A stretch of DNA of 64,000 nucleotides from Septoria linicola (taxonomy: Eukaryota > Ascomycota > Dothideomycetes > Mycosphaerellales > Mycosphaerellaceae). The stretch spans positions 186,001-250,000 of the forward strand of contig CP099420.1 in the NCBI GenBank assembly GCA_024114885.1, read 5' to 3'. Of the stretch, positions 41,440-52,904 are shown piece after piece. A program made the translations under genes and the position numbers. Positions within the stretch are counted from its first letter, which is position 1; each line of letters opens with the position of its first letter. The notes beneath the pieces were generated by a model that was given only the letters and a program-made list of their open reading frames with translations, had not been told where the DNA came from and ran no database searches.

Positions 41440-43889
41440 TCAAATCAACTTCACCCTCCTCTTCTCCCACCTAGCATTCGAAATCTCCCGCGAAATCTCA
41501 TCACTGCTCTCCCAAATCTTACTGAAATAGTCCCTCCGAGCAGGATCATTCTGATCATATTCAGTCCGATCGGCCAAGAATTCCCCTCTTGTCTGATTCT
41601 CCATTGTGATGCTGACAGAGCATAAGCGTCTCCACTCCTGCTCCTGAGGTTTCCCTTTCGTCTCTGCACAACTTTCAATCAGCAGCATCACGACGCTGCC
41701 TCCTTGCATCTCGCCACGACCCATGGTTGGACGCTTCCATAGCTCGATCAGCGCAAACTGCTGGTTCGCATGTGGGATATGGTGTTGATAGGCTTCCGTG
41801 GCGTAATGATCATTGAGCTCGTCGATGTACAATTTGCGGATATGGGCGTGCACGGCTTGTAAATCATAGCTGCTAGCAGAGTCGTACGCGACAAAGGGAT
41901 CGGGCAGAATTGCCATTCTAGTAGACAGAATGAGATGGCCAGACGCCACTCGTCCGTGCGGATCTGTCGCGTACTGAGGCGTGATCTGTACGTCGATGAA
42001 TTTGGCAGTAGAGCCCGCCATGGAGCCTGGCGGCTGGTGAATGATGCCAATGACAGATGCCCAGCTCCACGACGGGGCGACGTACTCGGGTAATTTGATG
42101 GTATCGGGCCAAGCACCAGCAGGAGCAAACGCGACAGGCGATCGGTAGTCCTGCGATTCATACCCCGGTAACGCGTGGTCTTCCCAGGTTGCTCGATTGT
42201 ACAGCTTCGCACAACTCCACGCTAAAGTAGTCACTAATGTGCTTTTCCAGAAGCCGCAGATATATGTATCGTTCAGCGTGAGTCGAAACTCGTCTGCTAG
42301 ACCAGACAGAGCTGGGAGTCGATCCGCGATGTTCGTGAACTGTCGTTCGCTGAACCGGTCGACAAGTTCGGCCCAGTACTCGTGGTATGACATGCTTTGC
42401 CCATTCGGACGAGTTAGCTGGCCACTGACCGAGTGAGCAAGGAGTTCTGTGCCACGCGATATGCCGCGAACTCTGCCGAGGTCAGTTGCGCTTGCCGTTT
42501 GGCACAGAGACTTGATTCCCTTCTTGAGCCAGTTCCTGTCGCTTCGGATTTGGATCATGAAGTCCTTGGATAGATGCACTGCAGGTGCACAAGAGGCTTT
42601 CGACGGCCTCCCAGCTTCATCGATGAAGCCATTGGCGCATTCGAATGACATTTGCGATCGTCCGAAAGACAGTGTCCGAGGCGCTAACAGTCTTTCTTGC
42701 ATGGTCCATCCACGAGAGTATATGGTTGCGCCGTACAGTTCATGTTCGGATATCTCACTGACAGGTCGGAGATACACGTACTGTGCCGGACCCCATGGCA
42801 CAGCACAGTAGGGCTGTAAGCTCTGGCGAGATGTCAGGAATCCATCGTTGGTGCGTGATGCTGAGGCGGCCTCGATGGTGACGATGGCATTTCTGTAAAC
42901 TTCATGCATTCTGCCCGATTCTCGAGCCCAATCGTCTCTTGACTCCTGGAACTCTTGCTGGTCCTGGTAGATACACAGGGCGTCTATCCACACGTAGGGG
43001 ATCTTCGTCCTGCGGGCCACAATCACAGCGTCGCGCAAAGATCCTGGCATGTCAGATATCTTGAAGCCTTGTCGCAGCATGGCTTCGCTCTGATGTGTCA
43101 AGAGGAAGCCGCGGTCTGGGCCCCAGCAGTAGGAAAGCGCTGCGTAGCTGCCCTTACACCGCTGACCTTGAACGAGTCGAATGAGCGCATCTGGCTGCAG
43201 GGAGAGATTTTCGTCTAGACCGACATCTAAAAGACGCGTGGGCATGCGCGTAACTGCTTGATATGTTTCGCGACAGACGGCATGCTTTTCGCGACATTCC
43301 GTAAGCCAATCACTTGCCAGCTTGAAGCATTGATCGTCTGCCGCAGAGGTCGCTTGCACACGAGCGAGAAGGTGGTCGTTCGAGAGTGGGAGTGTATCTA
43401 ATGAGCGTGTGAGCGAATGCCGCGGGTCTGCAGGATTCCAATCCACGTACTGTATTCTGCACATGCCTCGAAGCAAGCTAGAGTGACACTGTTGCGCCCG
43501 TCGAGAGTCTGCTGCGAGGCAACTATATGCGGCGCGGCGGTAATACTGGGGTCCCACGCTGATGTACCTATGTGAATATAAGTGTTTGCGCGACCTTGCG
43601 CCAGTGCTTCTGAAGTCAGTTCATGCGGCGGACGATGACGGCAAAAATCGCTCCAGATTGCAGAACACAAGTCACAAGTCTCTGCGGAGGTCTTCAGGCT
43701 CGTCAAGCTCTTCTGATGACGCAAGGTCGTGTACATCGCTTCGTGGGTCGTGATCTTTCTGACGGCGACCGGTACACCATCACTGTAGGTGTAGTTACGT
43801 GCAAAAGGTGCGGTCTCCGCGGCCAGAAGGACGTCTTGGATATCCAGTCGCCGGCAGACATCGCAGAGAGTTGGAGGTGATTGTGCCAT
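41440..43889 (-). CDS. HET-domain protein (heterokaryon incompatibility type)
   Basis: Exons 43889..43451 and 43397..41440, joined by a 53-bp intron (GTACGT donor, TAG acceptor), give 798 residues. The intron joins LACFEACAEY to NTLPLSNDHLL. The N-terminal region has a Cys pair (LCDVCRRLD and CDLCSAIW) common in this class. The HET domain follows with YAALSYCWG, IPYVWIDALCIYQD, YRNAIVTIEAASA and, after the domain, RGWTMQERLLAPRTLSF. HET proteins can trigger cell death upon non-self recognition after hyphal fusion, but most, including this one, have no assigned specificity. The C-terminal third is divergent, as usual. Confidence 0.92.
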
Positions 43890-45201
43890 CGAAGGTGTCT
43901 TCTATGCGGTGCACTGGCGCAAGGCAGATGAAGGGATGCGGTCTAGCCTGGAGTTCTGGGACTCGGAAGTACGCTCCATGTGCTATGCCTACGCTTGAAG
44001 TGTTGTAACAGAATTCTGAGTCTGAGAGAAGTCTCTGGATGCCAGTCACAGAGGACTGACGGCGTGTAGCTGAGTAAGATATATGAGCAGACATACAACA
44101 AAGCGATCTCGCATGTGTAGGCTTGTTCTCGTGAAATGGTTATATCAAATCACGATCTGCGACAGACAAGAGCCCGTGAGAGATGTTCCGCTCTCTGAGC
44201 AAGAAGCAAGAAGCTGTAGCCGGATCCTGGGCAGTAGATGGCGATCGCCTATGTCGGATCGCTCAGCCAGAGATGTTCGCCCAAGCCTGTCGCGGGTAAG
44301 TCGTGCAGCTAAAGGGCAGTATCAGAGAGATGCAGAGCTGTGAGTATGCCGTGAAGTGCATGCTCGGCGAGGGTCGATTAAGCGCCGTTCACATAGACTA
44401 CAGAAACGATCAAAAGACAGTTCTCATGAGGCCTTCATTGGACCACGGCTGAAAGTCAGCTTTTGAAGGCTGTGGTTGTTTAGGCGCCGGTCATCGAGAT
44501 AGCGCGGCATTGGTCCGTTGGTGGAGACTGGCGTGCTGGCTATAGTGAGGTGCATGATTAGTTAGTTAACAAGCTGGGACGTCTTCACCGACACCTTTTC
44601 TCGCAGGCGACTTCTCACAGTGGCCTCTGCTCACTTTCTTTGTTGCTGAACAAGTGGATCTTGAATCGCTACAAAGAAGGTTGAAGGTTGAAGGTTTTGC
44701 AACGACCACATCTCGAACTCTCACTGTTCAACAGCTTGCAGTCGCGGCTCGCACCGAGGCCCTATCCCGCCGCTCGCAACATCAGGACGCACGACCAAGT
44801 GCAACAGCACCTCTCGACCGCAGACAGCACCGCCCAGACTTCTCCGCCGGTTCTCACTCCACCGCGTGATCAGTCGCCGTGCGCTTGGACTGTTGGAGGA
44901 AGCTTCGATTGTCTTCTTCCTGTGTGGCGAAACACTGCTGGCTGGCAAGGAAGGAACGACCGAGCACGCACCAACCAACCAACCACAAACCGCACCATCC
45001 ACCACAGCTTCTCCACCCATCGAGCTGGGGACTGCAGCACGTGAAAGCCCACCACCACCGCGATCTCGAGTCTCGATCATATCACAGCTGGGCATACGCT
45101 TGTGTGTGAGAGAACAAAGCTACTGTCGCGCGAAGGAGACGCACTGCCACAAAGCAAGAAGGAGCTAGTTCGCTAGTACTCCAGAAGAGGAAGGGGCAAT
45201 C
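43890..45201. other. Intergenic, divergent promoters of the HET and Rac genes
   Basis: 1.3 kb. Several short upstream frames precede the Rac start (for example 44654-44869), as in long fungal 5' leaders. No repeat or RNA gene is recognised. Confidence 0.4.
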
Positions 45202-46090
45202 ATGACAACAGCACAAGCCACACGATCGGTGAAGGTGCGTAGGAGCATGTGCAGATGAAGCATAGGAACAGCAGAGCTCACATTGGTACACCTACTAACA
45301 AATCGCATAGTGCGTGGTGACGGGAGATGGTGCAGTCGGCAAGACATGTCTCCTGATATCCTACACGACCAATGCCTTCCCCGGCGAATACATTCCCACA
45401 GTGTACGTGCTTACGCATGCGTGGATGCAGGAAATAAGACATAATGCCGCATACTGACAAGTGCCCCAGCTTTGACAACTACTCAGCGAGTGTCATGGTC
45501 GATGGTAAGCCCATAAGTCTGGGTTTGTGGGATACTGCTGGGCAAGAAGATTACGACAGACTGCGACCGCTGTCCTATCCGCAGACTGATGTGTTCTTGA
45601 TCTGTTTCTCCGTCGTCAGCCCGGCTTCATTCACGAACGTTGCTGAGAAGGTCAGTCCTCACACCTTTTCTCAGCGCCTAGGACCCAACTAACACCACAT
45701 GCAGTGGTATCCTGAAATCACGCACCACTGTCCCGGTGTACCCATCATCCTCGTTGGCACCAAGAAGGATTTGAAGGACAACCCAGAAGTGCGCGAGCAG
45801 CTCCGACAAAACCGTTCAACTGTGGTCGACTACGAGAAGAAAGTGAAGCCATTTCTGGAAAGTGTAGACGACAAGACGAAACAACTCCAATTCCCTGCCA
45901 TCAAGATGTACTTGGAGTGCTCAGCTTTGAGCCAGAGGGGTTTGAAGCAGGTGTTCGATGAGGCAATCAAGTCAGTATCTTCGCGGGTGTCCCATCAACA
46001 GAACACGGTCCGCTAACATGCAACTCCAGAACCGCCCTCAATCCACCAGCGGAGCCAAAGGCCAAGAAGTCGAGGTGCCTAATCTTGTGA
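45202..46090 (+). CDS. RAC1: Rho-family GTPase, Rac type
   Basis: Five exons (45202..45234, 45311..45402, 45470..45650, 45705..45970, 46030..46090) with introns of 76, 67, 54 and 59 bp give 210 residues. All GTPase boxes are present: GDGAVGKT, the effector loop YIPTVFDNYSA, WDTAGQEDYDRLRPLSYPQT, GTKKDL and ECSAL. The end is a basic patch plus CLIL, a geranylgeranylation-type CAAX box. Rac rather than Cdc42 is indicated by the VDGKPISLGLWDTAG and LSYPQTDVFLICFS context. Compared with usual fungal Rac (about 192-200 residues) there are about 11 extra residues before the ECSAL box. Rac controls polarity, hyphal branching and NADPH oxidase activity at the plasma membrane. Confidence 0.92.
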
Positions 46091-46786
46091 GCGCGCAACG
46101 CATCGGTATTGCCCCCTCCGAGCGGCATTGCGATAGTTGACCAAGCTCGAGTCCCGCACATGCTGCTCGCGGTTGTGCATCACAGCACCCTGAACAAACG
46201 ACCTCACTATTATACTTTACGACTATAATCAGCAGGCAGAACGAAGTTACATGATCAACGAATAGATCACGGCAAGTCGCAAGATCTGTTTCAGCTGCGA
46301 CTCTTGCCCCATGGCGTTCGCAAGGCGTTTCCCTAGCCTGTTTGTGTTTGCGTGGGATTCCAAAGTTCTTGGCTTGATTTTATGACATGGGAACGAGGAG
46401 ACAGACGGATAGCATCGACGACGTCTCCAGCATGGACAAAAATCATTGGGTAATGCGGCCGACATTTCTGGCAGGCCAGCTTCTCAAGTAGCCTTCAGCT
46501 GTATCACGTCTGTAGATGAAATGTACTGTCTGAATTTGTTCTCTTCTACAATGCCATCTATCGCCCGCTAACTAGCTCAGTGCCGAATAGGCTTCGGCAT
46601 ATCGGACATCTTTCTGGGACACAGCCAATCACATGTTGACCTTTGGCTTACCTAACTTCAATCTATGAGCTTCGACATCTAAGTTAACTAGTCCATCTTT
46701 GCCATCTCACCCTACGCCTTCTCGCCTTGAAAACCTACAGAACAAACACACCGACATCTCATCACAACACATCACATCTACCCATC
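46091..46786. other. Intergenic, nothing recognised
   Basis: 700 bp between two plus-strand genes. No coding frame or repeat is noted. Confidence 0.4.
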
Positions 46787-47336
46787 ATGCCACGCCAATC
46801 CAGAGGTCCAGCGCCCTCCGCGCCCCGCCGCCCAGTCGCCGCTCCAGCTCGTCCATCTCCGCCATCACCGCAACAGACCCGACCAGCCAGCACAGCCGCC
46901 GCTCCTCACCAACAAGCACCACCTCCAGCCCAAGCCGGCTCTCAAGGTCCAGGTCTCTTCGGACAAATGGCCAGCACCGCAGCGTAAGCTTTCCCTCCCT
47001 CCGACTCCCATCTCTCACCTCACTCCCCACTAACCCACCTCCTCCCCTCACAGCGGCGTAGCAGTCGGCTCCTCCATCGGCCACGCCATCGGCGGTTTCT
47101 TTGGCGGCGGCTCCAGCGCACCCATCCAAGAAGCCGCTTCTCCCCAACAAGCCCAAGAAGCTCAGCAGGCCTACGGCCAAGCGCAGTACTCGCAGCAGCA
47201 AGCCGGCCCGACGACGTGTGGCAATGAGGTGCAGGGTTTCAAGAGGTGTATGGATGAGAACCAGGGGAATTTGACGATTTGTGGGTGGTATTTGGATCAG
47301 TTGAAGGCTTGTCAGCAGGCGGCTAGTCCTTATTAG
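46787..47336 (+). CDS. MIX17: Twin CX9C (CHCH) mitochondrial protein, CHCHD2/CHCHD10 family
   Basis: Exons 46787..46983 and 47054..47336 with a 70-bp intron give 159 residues. A Pro/Ala/Gln-rich, basic N-terminus (MPRQSRGPAPSAPRRP) suits mitochondrial targeting. A Gly-rich hydrophobic segment follows across the intron (AAGVAVGSSIGHAIGGFFGG). The C-terminus has the twin CX9C pairs CGNEVQGFKRC and CGWYLDQLKAC. This is the layout of yeast Mix17 and animal CHCHD2/10, intermembrane-space proteins oxidised by Mia40. All four cysteines are present. Confidence 0.92.
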
Positions 47337-47782
47337 ATGGGATGGAGGAAGAGAGGATGGGAGGGGGGAGAGTTGTATGAAGATGTTGTTCCTACGGGAA
47401 TGGACAAGGTAGAGAAATGATGGATGGAGTTTCGATCTCCACTCTGAACACCACATACTGTTTGCAGGTCACATTCATGTAGGACAAGACACAGGCGAGC
47501 AGTTTGTAAGAGCCTTTGCTCTGCACTGGGAGAATTACCTGTGCTTTTGCAAGCTGAGTGCGCGTCAGTCAAAGACTCTCCAGTCGGACTTCCGCCACGT
47601 GTCTCTCACACATGATGAGAAGTAAAGGATAGCTCGATGCTGACAGTCCGACCGACGGCGTGCCATTTGCTACGAGACCTCTCAGTAGACACAGACACAA
47701 ACACGACACTACTGTGGTTCCATTGCCAGATGCTTTCTTTCTTCCCAGCGAACCAAGAATACCTCCCTTTCATGGTCAATCA
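47337..47782. other. Intergenic between convergent genes
   Basis: 450 bp between the 3' ends of the MIX17 and annexin-like genes. Nothing is recognised. Confidence 0.4.
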
Positions 47783-50064
47783 CTACTTCGCCCCCTTCGT
47801 ATCACACAACTCACACATAAACTCTCTAAAATCGCCCCTCGTCGCCTCCTCGATCGCATCTTCCAGAGTGACTCTGTACTTTTCATAATACTCCCGCTTC
47901 ACACGCATCATATGCGTTTTATCCCAGTGCATTCTCACCAGTCTGGAAATGAGCAACTCATACCGCAGCTCATCGTCGCGGTTCTTGTCTGCAATGTCTT
48001 TGATCGCGTGTTGGAGGAGTAAAGCGTCTCGCGCAGGGCGGTTGATGACGCCGTTGAGGATGTGGGCTATGACTTCGCCCTGTAAAACACAATATTAGCA
48101 TCTTCACAACCAGAATGCCCAACAGATTGAGCGAAGAGAGAGAGAGAGAGGACGATCTGACTTACAACCAAATTATTACTCCTCCTCAACGCACTCCTCG
48201 CAAAATTCTCCCCTCCAAACGTCCTCTCATACGCCCGCAACACCTCCTTCAAATGCGCATCACTCCTCCTCACGCAAACCTCCAACATCGCACTCTCGCC
48301 TCCCCTCTCCGCCTGAATACTCCGATACAGCATATCCACATCGCGATGCACATATTCCGCCGGATACACATCCTGCTCTTCTTGCCGCCTCGCCTCCAAC
48401 ACCATCAACACCGCACTCCGAAATTTATCCATTTTGAGCTCCTTCTCCATGCATCTGACTAAATCGTCCGAGTAGCGTTTATCTTTAAATTCATCTTTAA
48501 TCATACGGATGTCGGCATTACTCCTTCCCATCAGTGCTTCAATCAGCAATTCTCTCCGACTTCCATGAGATTGATAGAAGAAATTCGCCCAGTAACCCTC
48601 CGATTCGAATTTCCCCATTGCACAAACATATACCGCTTTGCCGAAATTTCCAGTAAGTTTCATGTTAATGTGTTTACCCATGTTGACGCCTTTGCCTTGG
48701 ACTTTGACTTGTTTTTTGTATTCTTTGCGGACTTCCATGATTTGGTCGTGGCTGAGACGGGGGAGGACGTCGCAGATGGCGTCGGAGTCGATTTTGGTGC
48801 GGTGGGAGAGGGCGGTGGCGATTTTTTTGGCGTCGTCTTCCGGGTCGTACATGATGACGCGTTTTTTGCCCTGGGAGTCGCGTTTGGAGACGTCGGAGTC
48901 GAGGCGTGAGGTGCCTGCTGAGATGCGGGAGAGGGGTGGGGAGAGGGGTTCGAGGTCTGAGAGGTCTAGGTCGTCGTCTGGCCGGATGGCGAGCGGCATG
49001 GGAGAGATGGATTGGTAGGTTCCGTGGTATGCTTCGAGCATGGGACTTGGTGGTGGGAGGCCTGCCCCGGCTACTGCACCACCGACACCCAGAGAAAGCA
49101 TGTCGGGCCTGTTTCCGCTCACTGAAAGCCGATTCGTGCGTTGTCCGAGGCCCTGAGGTGCTAATCCAGTCGGTGGAGGAGGAGGATAATCAATAGTGGA
49201 ATTCCGTTGCGTCTTGGACGCGGAGCTCTTCTTATCACTTTTGCTCCCTCTCCCTGGTGTGATGTCTACAATCTTGGCACCGTGATCACGATCGTAAGCA
49301 TCATCAGAGTAAGTCCTAGGGAGCTGATCATAAGGACGACTTGCGGAACTGTTCTTGTACTTCACATCTGACCGATATTGATCCGGTGGCGTGGCAGTGT
49401 AAGTGGTCGGTTGAGATGCATTGAGCTTGGCCGTGTACTTCAGCTTGTCCGGTGCTTGTCCATATTGGTACTGTTGTGATTGTGCGCCAGAGCCAGGAGT
49501 GTAGCGATAGGCAGCGTTCGAGCCATATGAAGCATTACGAGATATTGGTTCGCGCTCACGTCCACGGACTGCGGAAGCCTTGGAGGAATCAGAGCCGTAA
49601 GCCAAATCGTCCTCATCGCTTGGCATTCGCGGCATCGGCGGCATGTATGCTCCATGTGGTGGCACATATCCAGGACGCTCTTCTGGTGGAAAGTCCGTAT
49701 AGCCTCCCATGGTGAAACCTCCATCATCGGCAGGGTAAGGTACGCCTTGAGGTGGAGCATAGTGGGAGGGCGCAGATACTGGAGGCGCGTATTGCGATGG
49801 TCCACTTGTGGTCGGATAATATGAGCCATTGGGCTGAGCTGGAGCCCTCACATCATACTGCCCAGCAGTCGGTCCGCTGCCAAAGGAGCCCGGCATGACT
49901 GACGAAGATGTTGTCGGAGGGTAAACATATCCAGCACGCGGAGGCTCTGGAACTTCTGGAGCTCGTACATGGCTTCTCGATCGCGACCTGTCTCTTCCGG
50001 ACTTTGAGGATGATCTGCCTCTTCTGCTCCGGTCATCTACCTTGAGAGTCGACATCCTTGGCAC
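47783..50064 (-). CDS. Annexin-like protein with long disordered N-terminus
   Basis: Exons 50064..48166 and 48079..47783, joined across an 86-bp intron that contains a CT-repeat tract, give 731 residues. Residues 1-400 are disordered, rich in Pro, Tyr, Gly, Ser and Arg (GRSSSKSGRDRSRSRS, then PYPADDG-type text). Residues about 420-720 are alpha-helical and resemble the four-repeat core of the fungal annexin C4 group: AKKIATALSHRTKIDSDAI, MGRSNADIRMIKDEFKD, a third repeat around VRRSDAHLKEVLRAYER, and a fourth ending LVRMHWDKTHMMRVKREYYE. Canonical GxGT calcium loops are not obvious. The second Met (50055, MSTLKVDD) may be the start. A role in membrane binding is inferred from the family. Confidence 0.75.
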
Positions 50065-50896
50065 AGGCGGGGAGGCAATGGCTTCGCTGAGTCACTTTAC
50101 AGCTGGCTCGGGAACAGGAAAACGAATGGCAGCAGCGTAGAAGTTAGCAGCAGACATAGCCTTGTGCGAGATCTAGACGCCCACGCGACATTACTTGTAA
50201 GATCCTGCAGACTCCTTCAGCCGCACTCTGAGCTCACTGCAATTCGAGGTCGGGCCAGATTCGAGCGAATGAGAACGCGGTGGCTGGACCCACATGTAGG
50301 GCCGCCCTCATCCTCGGCGTAGCATGTTGGATGCAGCTGATCAGGTCATTGTTGACGGAAAAGGAAAGCTGAGGAAGTGGATGCACGTTGATATGTGTTG
50401 TCTGTGACCAGAGTGCGGAGTTGGGCAGAATGGTCGGTGACAAGACTGGGTTCCCTTGGGCAATTTGGCGCCACAAAAGCGGTCTGAAATTCGTTGTTGA
50501 TCTGCGTACAATAGTTCCTACCTTGACATGCATAAATTGTTGGAGTCCAGTCGGCATTTGCTGTAGTACTAAGTAGTTGATGGCCAGATGTGCCGTGGTC
50601 AATGCAGTGGAGCTGTAGCTTGCAGAAGAGCTCTACTACCAGACGCAATCCGGTCAGCTTCAGGAACGCGTCCAGAGCAGCTCAGGTCGATCAGGGCTCA
50701 AAGCGAAAGAGCCAACGAGATCTGAGCTACTGCTGAAGGGGAATTGTTGACACAAAAGGCGCATTGGAAAGAAGTGGTGTTGGACGTCAAGCAGTCAAAG
50801 GAGGTAGGCGGTGGAGAGGACAGCCTAGGCCGACCAGACTGACATCACCAATCGGACCTCGATCATACAACTTCATCCTCACAACGATATATCAGC
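50065..50896. other. Intergenic, divergent promoters
   Basis: 830 bp between the annexin-like gene and the next plus-strand gene. No coding frame is accepted here. Confidence 0.4.
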
Positions 50897-51241
50897 ATGC
50901 AACTCCAGCGACTAACCCATCAGATCAGAGCCACAGCTACACGTGCAGCTTCCACGTCTTCCAAACCACGAAGAAAAGTCATTGATGAGACGACTCTCGC
51001 CGGAGCTCAGCACAAAGTCTCCTTGTCTGGTCCATCTCTGGGTCATCTCATATCCGAGCTCAGTGCAACTCGAGAAGGCATGGAGCATGTCAGAGGACCT
51101 GGCAGAGATATGGATGAGGGCCAGCGGACTATGATCAGGAATGTTGTAAAAGCAATCGTGGTAGTGCCGAGCTTGATCGGAGCCGGCATTGTTGGCTACA
51201 ATTACTTGTCGCGAGATGAGTTTCAGACTAATGATAGCTGA
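50897..51241 (+). CDS. Small putative mitochondrial membrane protein
   Basis: An intact 114-residue frame. The N-terminus is basic and hydroxylated without acidic residues (MQLQRLTHQIRATATRAAS), like a mitochondrial import signal. One membrane segment lies near residues 83-105 (NVVKAIVVVPSLIGAGIVGY). The family is unknown to me. The stop is only 20 bp from the coding remnant of the GH43 gene. Confidence 0.6.
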   Translation: MQLQRLTHQIRATATRAASTSSKPRRKVIDETTLAGAQHKVSLSGPSLGHLISELSATREGMEHVRGPGRDMDEGQRTMIRNVVKAIVVVPSLIGAGIVGYNYLSRDEFQTNDS

Positions 51242-51261
51242 TTTACAAGACGCTATGGTGA

Positions 51262-52725
51262 GGCCAACCCACCGCGAGTGTTGAATTCACCTCCACTGGG
51301 AACCCTATACTCTCAGATGGGTCCATCTACTCTGCTGATCCCGCTCCACTGGTCGTTAATGACACCATTTACATCTTATCAGGACAAGATGCAGCACCTC
51401 AGAATGCGAACAGCTTCATGATCAACAATTGGAATCTCTTCAGTACATCAACTGCGACTCCATCTGGCGGCGATTGGAACATCCAGACAGACTTCCTTCG
51501 ACCAGAGCAGGTCTTCTCGTGGGCAGCTGTCGGCTTCGCATATGCAAGCCAGATCATCTCTGGACCTGACTCCCGATTCTATCTATATGCCTGCTTCCAA
51601 CAATCCAACACATCAGCTCAAGATCCCTTTGCCATTGGTGTGGCAGTCGCCGATGCTGTTCTTGGCCCGTACACTGATGTGACAGGAGCTCCAATCGTCA
51701 GTCAGACTTTTCCTTCTCCGGGTAACAACATTCAGAACATTGATCCTACGATCCTTGTAGACGACGACGGCAAAGTCTACATGTATTGGGGCACGTTTGG
51801 CCAACTTCGTGGCACCGAGCTTGATCCCTCCGACATGAGCATCACAACAGTCTCTTCTCTGACTGGATTCTTCGAGGCGCCATGGATCATGAAGCGTGAT
51901 GGTATCTACTACATGCTCTACGCAGCCAATAACGCAGGCCGTGACTCTCCCTGCACCCCAACTTCATACCATGCCTGTATTGCATACGGCACAGCTGAAT
52001 CACCTCTCGGACCCTGGACTTTCCGAGGCAGTTTACTAGGCATTGTATCGAGCACGACTTCTCACTCCGGGGCAGTGGAGTACAAAGGGCAATGGTACCT
52101 GATCTACCACACAGCATCGGCTGACCAAGGCGGTAACTTCAGACGAAGCATAGCTTGGGACGAACTCGACTTCGATGATGCGGTCAGTCCGCCAGCGATC
52201 AAGCTCGTCGCCCAAACGTCCCGTCCTCTGCCACCAAAAGAGCCAACGAGAAACAGAGCACAACTAGCCACCGCAACAGATGAGCCCGAATGTGCAATAC
52301 AGTATTGGCTCGCGGCACTCAACGACGAAAAGATCAATCCTGTACCTTTGCCTCCCGAGATATGGTCCTCGTACAACGGCGACAACAGTCCAGTCAACAT
52401 GTCTCTCACATATACCTGGAACACAACGCAGACACTGAACGGAGTCGCGATGGTGTTCTTCGCCGATCAGCCAGCGGGTAGTGTGACTGGAGTCGCACCG
52501 CCAGTTTCATGGACTGTTGAATATCTGACTGTCGACAATACTTGGCAGCCTGTGGTCAATCAGACACAATATTCATTGGAAGCGGGCGGTGAGGCTGTTG
52601 AGGTGGGCTTTGATGAAGTCCAGACTAATAGCTTGAGAGCTTTGCTACGGGCTAGCATAGATGGAACGCAGACAGCTGGTGTTGGGGTTGCAGAGTGGTA
52701 TGCATATGCACCTATTGAGCAGTAG
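51262..52725 (+). CDS. Glycoside hydrolase family 43 enzyme lacking a start and signal peptide
   Basis: The frame from 51262 to the stop at 52725 encodes a five-bladed-propeller GH43 domain (arabinofuranosidase/xylosidase type) and a C-terminal beta-rich region. Catalytic residues are recognisable: base Asp in SADPAP, second Asp in NIDPTILVDDDGK, and acid Glu in FFEAPWIMKRDG. The first Met in this frame is at 51418, but the homologous sequence, including the catalytic Asp (about 51320), lies upstream of it. A TGA precedes the frame at 51259-51261, and no ATG or signal peptide was found. Either a distant 5' exon exists or the gene has lost its 5' end. GH43 enzymes are normally secreted to cut plant hemicellulose side chains. 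Confidence 0.8.
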   Translation, partial: GQPTASVEFTSTGNPILSDGSIYSADPAPLVVNDTIYILSGQDAAPQNANSFMINNWNLFSTSTATPSGGDWNIQTDFLRPEQVFSWAAVGFAYASQIISGPDSRFYLYACFQQSNTSAQDPFAIGVAVADAVLGPYTDVTGAPIVSQTFPSPGNNIQNIDPTILVDDDGKVYMYWGTFGQLRGTELDPSDMSITTVSSLTGFFEAPWIMKRDGIYYMLYAANNAGRDSPCTPTSYHACIAYGTAESPLGPWTFRGSLLGIVSSTTSHSGAVEYKGQWYLIYHTASADQGGNFRRSIAWDELDFDDAVSPPAIKLVAQTSRPLPPKEPTRNRAQLATATDEPECAIQYWLAALNDEKINPVPLPPEIWSSYNGDNSPVNMSLTYTWNTTQTLNGVAMVFFADQPAGSVTGVAPPVSWTVEYLTVDNTWQPVVNQTQYSLEAGGEAVEVGFDEVQTNSLRALLRASIDGTQTAGVGVAEWYAYAPIEQ

Positions 52726-52904
52726 TCTGCTGCGTTAGCAACAGTGTCAAGTCGGCATGAATTGACGGCCATCGCAGCCTATTCTGAACCCAGATTTCCG
52801 AGAAATCAGACAATAGTCACTCACTTTCGTCGTACATGTTACCGTTACTACTGTATATAACACCCACCGAACCAATCTTGAGACCCCGCAGCTCTTCCCC
52901 GCTG

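Noticed and set aside
46785..47456. Minus-strand frame of 223 codons opposite MIX17
   Set aside because: The twin CX9C protein on the plus strand is clear and the minus frame is low-complexity.
48565..49018. Plus-strand frames opposite the annexin-like gene
   Set aside because: Asp/Phe- and Arg/Ser-rich shadows of the helical minus-strand coding sequence.
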